Shown piece after piece: positions 60,070 to 64,000 of a DNA stretch of 64,000 nucleotides (positions are counted from its first letter, which is position 1; each line of letters opens with the position of its first letter). The position numbers were made by a program, and so were the translations under genes. The stretch spans positions 68,458-132,457 of the forward strand of contig CAJUTC010000003.1 in assembly GCA_910589195.1 (NCBI GenBank), read 5' to 3'. The notes beneath the pieces were generated by a model. That model worked only from the letters and a program-made list of their open reading frames with translations, searched no databases and had not been told where the DNA came from. The DNA comes from an uncultured Lachnospiraceae bacterium. GTDB taxonomy: Bacteria > Bacillota > Clostridia > Lachnospirales > Lachnospiraceae.

Positions 60070-60261
60070 TCATGGTTTTCTTAGGCCTCTGGTGTTTTTC
60101 TCTACCATTTTCCTTGCCACCATAACCTGATGGCCGCATCCTAAGCATTTCAGGCGGAAATCCGCTCCCACCCGCAGGATTTCCCATTCCTGGCTTCCGC
60201 AGGGGTGAGGCTTTTTCATCTTAATAATATCCCCCAGCTCATACGTTGTTTTTTCTATCAC
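60070..60261 (-). CDS. DUF951 family small protein
   Basis: The 63-residue protein begins with a GTG start behind GGGGGA and has the DUF951 pattern: D-I-I-K-M-K-K-P-H-P-C-G and then D-F-R-L-K-C-L-G-C-G-H-Q-V-M-V-x-R. The three cysteines and histidines suggest a metal site. Relatives (YyzM-like) sit near ribosome or chromosome genes in Firmicutes. It is 46 bases after the sirtuin gene. Confidence 0.85.
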   Translation of the reverse strand: MIEKTTYELGDIIKMKKPHPCGSQEWEILRVGADFRLKCLGCGHQVMVARKMVEKNTRGLRKP

Positions 60262-60307
60262 TGCAATATCCCCCTGTGCGCATCCATTTTATTCCTTACA
60301 AAGCCGC

Positions 60308-61042
60308 TTATTGCGATTCCATGGGTTCAGCAATATCCCCTAACACCTGGCCGATCGAACCGCTGATAACCAGATCAGCTCTGCTGTCCATAGGCGTAAC
60401 CGATTTATTGATCAGCACCAGCCTGTTGCTCTGGTAGTAATCAATTAATCCAGCCGCCGGATACACTGTAAGGGAAGTCCCTCCGATTATCAGCATGTCA
60501 GCATGGCGGATGTACTGAACTGCTTTGCTAATGGTATGCTGGTCCAGGCCTTCTTCATAAAGTACCACATCCGGTTTAATGGTTCCGCCACAGGAGCACT
60601 TTGGCACTCCCTCTGCCCTTATTATGGTATCCAGACCAAAGGCCTGGCCGCATCGGGTACAATAATTCCGGTGAATCGAACCATGGAGCTCTAGTACTTC
60701 TTTGCTTCCTGCCGCCTGATGGAGTCCGTCAATATTTTGAGTAATCACCGCTTTCAGCTTTCCCATTGCTTCCAGTTTTCCCAAAGCAATGTGAGCCCGG
60801 TTAGGCTTTGCATCCTTAAAAATCATCTTATCCTTATAAAACCGATAAAACTCCTCCGGGTTTCGGACATAAAAGCTGTGGCTGATAATGGTTTCCGGAG
60901 GGTATCGGTATTTCTGGTTATAAAGACCATCAACACTTCTAAAATCCGGAATCCCGCTTTCCGTAGACACTCCAGCGCCGCCGAAAAATACAATCTGGCT
61001 GCTATCCATTATCCACTGTTTTAGCTGTTCTTTTCCATCCAT
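60308..61042 (-). CDS. cobB: NAD-dependent protein deacylase, sirtuin family
   Basis: The 244-residue sirtuin has the NAD motif G-A-G-V-S-T-E-S-G-I-P-D-F-R (about 23-36), Q-N-I-D-G-L-H (about 114-120), the catalytic histidine in L-E-L-H-G-S, and a zinc site C-T-R-C..C-S-C-G. It removes acyl groups from lysines, using NAD. It is followed by DUF951. Confidence 0.92.
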   Translation of the reverse strand: MDGKEQLKQWIMDSSQIVFFGGAGVSTESGIPDFRSVDGLYNQKYRYPPETIISHSFYVRNPEEFYRFYKDKMIFKDAKPNRAHIALGKLEAMGKLKAVITQNIDGLHQAAGSKEVLELHGSIHRNYCTRCGQAFGLDTIIRAEGVPKCSCGGTIKPDVVLYEEGLDQHTISKAVQYIRHADMLIIGGTSLTVYPAAGLIDYYQSNRLVLINKSVTPMDSRADLVISGSIGQVLGDIAEPMESQ

Positions 61043-61154
61043 CCATATCCCTTCCCTTCTGTTTCATTTGCAGCTATCCTGCTATTTTCTCATTTTCCTG
61101 CCGTTTTCTCATCTGGTATCATTATATAAAACCTTCTTAAAAACTACAAGAAAT

Positions 61155-62189
61155 TCATACGATCTCATCTAAAAAAATCCGGCCATCCATCCTAATTCCC
61201 CAAGGGTTTGGTATGGTGCAATATCCTAACAGCCACTGGGTCAGCGCTCCAATGGATATGGTCCATGTTCCTTCCGGAATTTGACTTCCTATTTTACTGA
61301 TATTGGAACCAAACTGGGTCATCTGCCATGAAAACAGACCGTGGTTTTCCTCAATCTGATCGTCCAGGATCCCGATTTTTACCGTTTGATTGTTTCCTTT
61401 CAAGCTGATATTCCGCATAAACTCCTTTAGATTTACAATTCTGGCCATAATGGCCGGATGAGTAGGATACCCTTTTTCCAGATATGCTTCTTCCACGTAT
61501 AAAAAGCGGCGCTCCTGTTTATCTTTTCCCCAGAAGCACTCCATTCCAGCCATGTTCTCCCCATCATAAAGAAGATCCCATTTCCCGTACTCGCTTTCAA
61601 TTTCCCTCCAGAGCCTGATCATATATGCCGGCGTTCGAAGGGCAAAAATGGAATATCGGTTTTCCAGCCAGCCATTCAGCCACGCCCCTGTATGGGCAGC
61701 CTGTTCCTCCCCTTTTATCGGTTCCCGGCGCAAAGATTCCCCTTTCCTTGTCAGGCAGAAATCCGGCTGCTGGTACACATACGCAAATCCAAACGGCTGA
61801 TAAATCTTTGGGTCAGCCGGCATTAAAAATGTGAACGGCATTTGTTCCCGGTTCTGATCCGCTAACATACGGTTTAGAAGCTTCCGCATACAGCCCTGAT
61901 GCCTCCACTGGGGCTTTGTCGCCACCCCTACGATGTAGTCCAGCAAATATTCTCTGCCATTCCAGAATATTGAATATGGGTTTCTCTGCGCCATAGAAAT
62001 AATTTCTCCTTCCGGGCCACCGTGCCTGTCTAGCTGTTCCAATACCAAAATCTGGTTATCATCACATTTTTCTTTATAATAGTAGTCGAGAAACCGGGAG
62101 GAATCCTCCTTAAAGCACTGTTCCCATAGCTTCCTGCTTCTTCCTTTTTCCTCTTGTCCTAAATAGCGAAGCTCCATCTGTCCTTCCAT
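61155..62189 (-). CDS. Eis-like GNAT acetyltransferase
   Basis: The 344-residue protein has an N-terminal acetyltransferase domain with Y-I-V-G-V-A-T-K-P-Q-W-R-H-Q-G-C-M-R near residue 85, the acetyl-CoA site, and M-P-A-D-P-K-I-Y-Q-P-F-G-F near 128. A second GNAT-like half follows, with a sterol-carrier-like end (about 245-344), as in Eis family proteins. The acceptor is unknown. GAGGGAG precedes the ATG. Confidence 0.8.
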   Translation of the reverse strand: MEGQMELRYLGQEEKGRSRKLWEQCFKEDSSRFLDYYYKEKCDDNQILVLEQLDRHGGPEGEIISMAQRNPYSIFWNGREYLLDYIVGVATKPQWRHQGCMRKLLNRMLADQNREQMPFTFLMPADPKIYQPFGFAYVYQQPDFCLTRKGESLRREPIKGEEQAAHTGAWLNGWLENRYSIFALRTPAYMIRLWREIESEYGKWDLLYDGENMAGMECFWGKDKQERRFLYVEEAYLEKGYPTHPAIMARIVNLKEFMRNISLKGNNQTVKIGILDDQIEENHGLFSWQMTQFGSNISKIGSQIPEGTWTISIGALTQWLLGYCTIPNPWGIRMDGRIFLDEIV

Positions 62190-62233
62190 TTCTTACTCCC
62201 TCTCTGCCGGATTCTATCGGCTCCGGCCTGTAT

Positions 62234-62263
62234 CTGCCCAGAATACCTGTGTCGCTTTACAGC
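62234..62263. repeat. Short direct repeat, copy 1
   Basis: CTGCCCAGAATACCTGTGTC opens this copy. The second copy at 62300 differs by one base over the same 20 and a few after. Both are in the gap between the GNAT gene and the DUF2156 gene, and inverted CGTAACGG/CCGTTACG lies between them. Confidence 0.6.
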
Positions 62264-62299
62264 CGTAACGGGGCACTATGCGCCAGCCAACCGTTACGC

Positions 62300-62328
62300 C
62301 TGCCCAGAATACCTTTGTCGCCTTACGG
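62300..62328. repeat. Short direct repeat, copy 2
   Basis: CTGCCCAGAATACCTTTGTC starts this copy, 66 bases after copy 1. The order is the same and no gene covers either copy. Confidence 0.6.
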
Positions 62329-62374
62329 TGGTAAATAAGGCAACGCTTTCTTACGGAAAAAGACCTCGCAAGCA

Positions 62375-63322
62375 TTACGCCTGGAAGTCTTTTTGCCTTA
62401 CCATATATTTTCTGGCATATCCTACAGGATGATAACTCAGCTTTGCTTGCCGCAGCCCGGAAATTCCCACATCGTCCTCCCGGTTTACTAAAGCCGCATC
62501 GGAAAATTCATGGATCAAAAACTGTTGATTAATAAACTGGTAAAGACCCTTCACATTAGGGTTTGCTTTTTCGATACTGATGACGGCCATCTTCTCCCTG
62601 GAATTGTAGCTTCCGGCTGTAAACGCCTCCAGCTTCCCGTCAATGTAAACGCCGCCCATTTGTACATGGAGGTGGGAACAATTTTTTAGGATTTCATGGA
62701 TCCCTTCCACCTCATAATCCAGCTCCCACGCTTCCTCCACATCGGTTCCTTTCTGTTCCCTCCAAAAGCTTAAAAAATCCCATACATCCTTGCGGTCCGA
62801 GCAGCATAGCTTCCGGTATTCATAGCGATTTTCGTACTCCCGCATAAACGCATTCACCAGATTCTTTTTCTTGTGGAGTTTTTTCCCCGCAAGGGTACGC
62901 ATCGCCTCCCCGTCATAAAGGTAATCTTTTAAGTCTTCCATTTCTTTTACTTCAAACCGATCCGGATCCAGCTTAAGATATTCTACCGCCTCTGCGTCTG
63001 CAAGATAAATCCATAAGGGGCGTTTTAACTGGTTATTAAAGTAGGCCACCATCTGTTCAAAAAAATAGGGAAGCTCTTCCTGCCTGCATAGAGGCATTGC
63101 CGATGAAATCTTCCCCTCATGTTCCATCAGCCACTGTACCGCCCTGCCTTCGCTGACGGCAAATCGTACTTGATACGCATCTCTCCATAAAAAACTATCT
63201 AAAAATACACTATCACACGTCTTATTAGGCCGCAGCGAAAAAAACGGCGTCAGCTGATTAATATCTCCCGCTGTAATCCGCTTAAACTCCAGCTTCTCAA
63301 CCTTTGTTAAACTTTCTGTCAT
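62375..63322 (-). CDS. DUF2156 (phosphatidylglycerol lysyltransferase-like) protein
   Basis: The 315-residue protein is cytosolic and has a DUF2156-like double acyltransferase fold. The first half has S-L-R-P-N-K-T-C-D-S near residue 27, and the second has L-H-K-K-K-N-L-V-N-A-F near 153 and G-G-V-Y-I-D-G-K-L-E-A-F near 225. Such proteins lack the membrane part of MprF and their substrate is unknown. The ATG at 63322 gives the family opening; the open frame runs 68 codons further upstream over the previous gene. It is 10 bases after the zinc-ribbon gene. Confidence 0.8.
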   Translation of the reverse strand: MTESLTKVEKLEFKRITAGDINQLTPFFSLRPNKTCDSVFLDSFLWRDAYQVRFAVSEGRAVQWLMEHEGKISSAMPLCRQEELPYFFEQMVAYFNNQLKRPLWIYLADAEAVEYLKLDPDRFEVKEMEDLKDYLYDGEAMRTLAGKKLHKKKNLVNAFMREYENRYEYRKLCCSDRKDVWDFLSFWREQKGTDVEEAWELDYEVEGIHEILKNCSHLHVQMGGVYIDGKLEAFTAGSYNSREKMAVISIEKANPNVKGLYQFINQQFLIHEFSDAALVNREDDVGISGLRQAKLSYHPVGYARKYMVRQKDFQA

Positions 63323-63332
63323 GGTAAAACTT

Positions 63333-63749
63333 TCAGCTCCTTCTAATGAAATCCTTGTGGCATTTGGGGCAGTGGATACTAATTTTCCCCTTTCCCCTAG
63401 GAATCCGGATCTTTTGCCCGCAGCCAGGACACCGGTAAATATGGTAGCGCAGCGCCTGCTTTGCCCACAGTTTCCACCGGTTAACTGCCTCCCCCGCTTG
63501 AAACTGCAGCTTCCGGTACCGCTCATTTTCCCGGAAACGTGCTGACATATTTTTAGAAAACATCCGAAAATAGTTGTAGCATAGCAATATCAGCGCCATC
63601 CAATACAAAAACTGGATTCTGGCCAGCAGATTAATAATCAATAAAATAATAATGCATACATTCAAAAAACGGGTAAACGAATCTAGACCGTACCGGCCAA
63701 TCATAAACTCCTCCATCTTCCGTTTCCATTTATCCATCTGCTCTCTCAT
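63333..63749 (-). CDS. Zinc-ribbon membrane protein
   Basis: The 138-residue protein has two hydrophobic helices (about 31-45 and 48-62), a basic region, and a C-terminal zinc ribbon C-P-G-C..C-P-K-C near residues 109-132. It is similar in layout to small proteins next to DUF2156 genes, and may be a partner. The function is unknown. Confidence 0.7.
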   Translation of the reverse strand: MREQMDKWKRKMEEFMIGRYGLDSFTRFLNVCIIILLIINLLARIQFLYWMALILLCYNYFRMFSKNMSARFRENERYRKLQFQAGEAVNRWKLWAKQALRYHIYRCPGCGQKIRIPRGKGKISIHCPKCHKDFIRRS

Positions 63750-63911
63750 GTTCCCTTATGCCTTTCCATGATTATCCATACCTCCCACTATACCGTTGAG
63801 GGGCTTTTATGTCAAGGTGTAACCATCTGCTGTTATGGAATTTTCTCTAACGGAATCAAAAGCAGTACCAGAAGCTTTACATTACAAGATATCGGTTTGG
63901 CAATATAAAAA

Positions 63912-63951
63912 CTTACCGGTTCCCATCTCTGAAAACCAGTAAGCTCTTTTT
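63912..63951. terminator. Hairpin near the window end
   Basis: CTTAC-C-GGTT and AACC-A-GTAAG pair with a 12-base loop and a T-run after on the plus strand. The region from 63750 to the end of the window has no gene. Confidence 0.65.
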
Positions 63952-64000
63952 CATTCCATAACTGTCCTCTTCCTCTATCTTGGACAAACTATATGTATTT

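Noticed and set aside
1..64000. CRISPR arrays, rRNA genes, insertion sequences and toxin-antitoxin pairs
   Set aside because: No spaced repeats, rRNA motifs, transposase genes or typical small gene pairs were seen anywhere in the window.

Overview
Organism: a low-to-moderate GC, spore-forming anaerobic Firmicute, most likely a Lachnospiraceae-type Clostridium. The evidence is the sporulation genes yabP, yabQ and a SpoIIE-type phosphatase, a T-box leader, AGGAGG ribosome binding sites, tRNAs without encoded CCA, and a complete F-type ATP synthase whose c subunit carries the residues of sodium-translocating rotors. Most of the window is ordinary chromosome with conserved housekeeping synteny. 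Layout: 1-3.9 kb holds the tail of an XRE-type regulator, a DUF4173-like membrane protein, pyrC and a HAD phosphatase. 4.2-8.3 kb has a zinc-ribbon protein and a three-gene operon (DUF3783, VWA-like, MoxR-like AAA). 8.3-15.4 kb has DUF378, an LRR protein with topB, a LytTR two-component pair and a FlxA-like protein. 15.4-18.9 kb has aspS behind a T-box, a NERD protein and tRNA-Ala. 19.2-26.5 kb is the ten-gene atp operon. 26.6-29.4 kb has a class B sortase and tRNA-Gly, with a decayed integrated element inserted at the tRNA 3' end. 29.4-32.8 kb is an RNA-repair-like cluster: rtcB, a tRNA-like noncoding RNA, a small ORF, a slipin and a lone EIIA-Glc. 32.9-42.1 kb is a LivFGMHK transporter with two isocitrate-lyase/PEP-mutase family proteins, a divergent cupin and a LacI-family regulator. 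42.4-48.6 kb has a double-WYL protein, a PHP phosphatase, tRNA-Leu, tRNA-Tyr, a GH13 amylase and a candidate noncoding RNA. 48.6-56.2 kb is the classic ftsH-hpt-tilS-spoIIE-divIC-yabQ-yabP-rqcP-hup-mazG block. 56.4-63.8 kb has a FecR/DUF3298 lipoprotein, rpsF-ssb-rpsR, DUF951, a sirtuin, a GNAT protein, a DUF2156 protein and a zinc-ribbon membrane protein. How the parts work together: the atp genes form one transcript from a strong sigma-A promoter. The liv/lyase genes look like one substrate-specific uptake and catabolism unit, with GCAA-rich palindromes at its promoter that suit the neighbouring LacI regulator. The aspS T-box shows AAC at the expected specifier position, so it seems to sense tRNA-Asn rather than tRNA-Asp, which would fit an AspRS that feeds tRNA-dependent asparagine synthesis. 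The most unusual locus is rtcB-slipin. Between the two genes, on the same strand, lies an RNA that folds as a circularly permuted tRNA: T arm first, acceptor stem closed by a three-base loop, then the D arm, with the anticodon stem joining both ends. This is the topology of bacterial Y RNAs, yet no Ro gene is present in the window. All calls come from reading the sequence; no database search was run.
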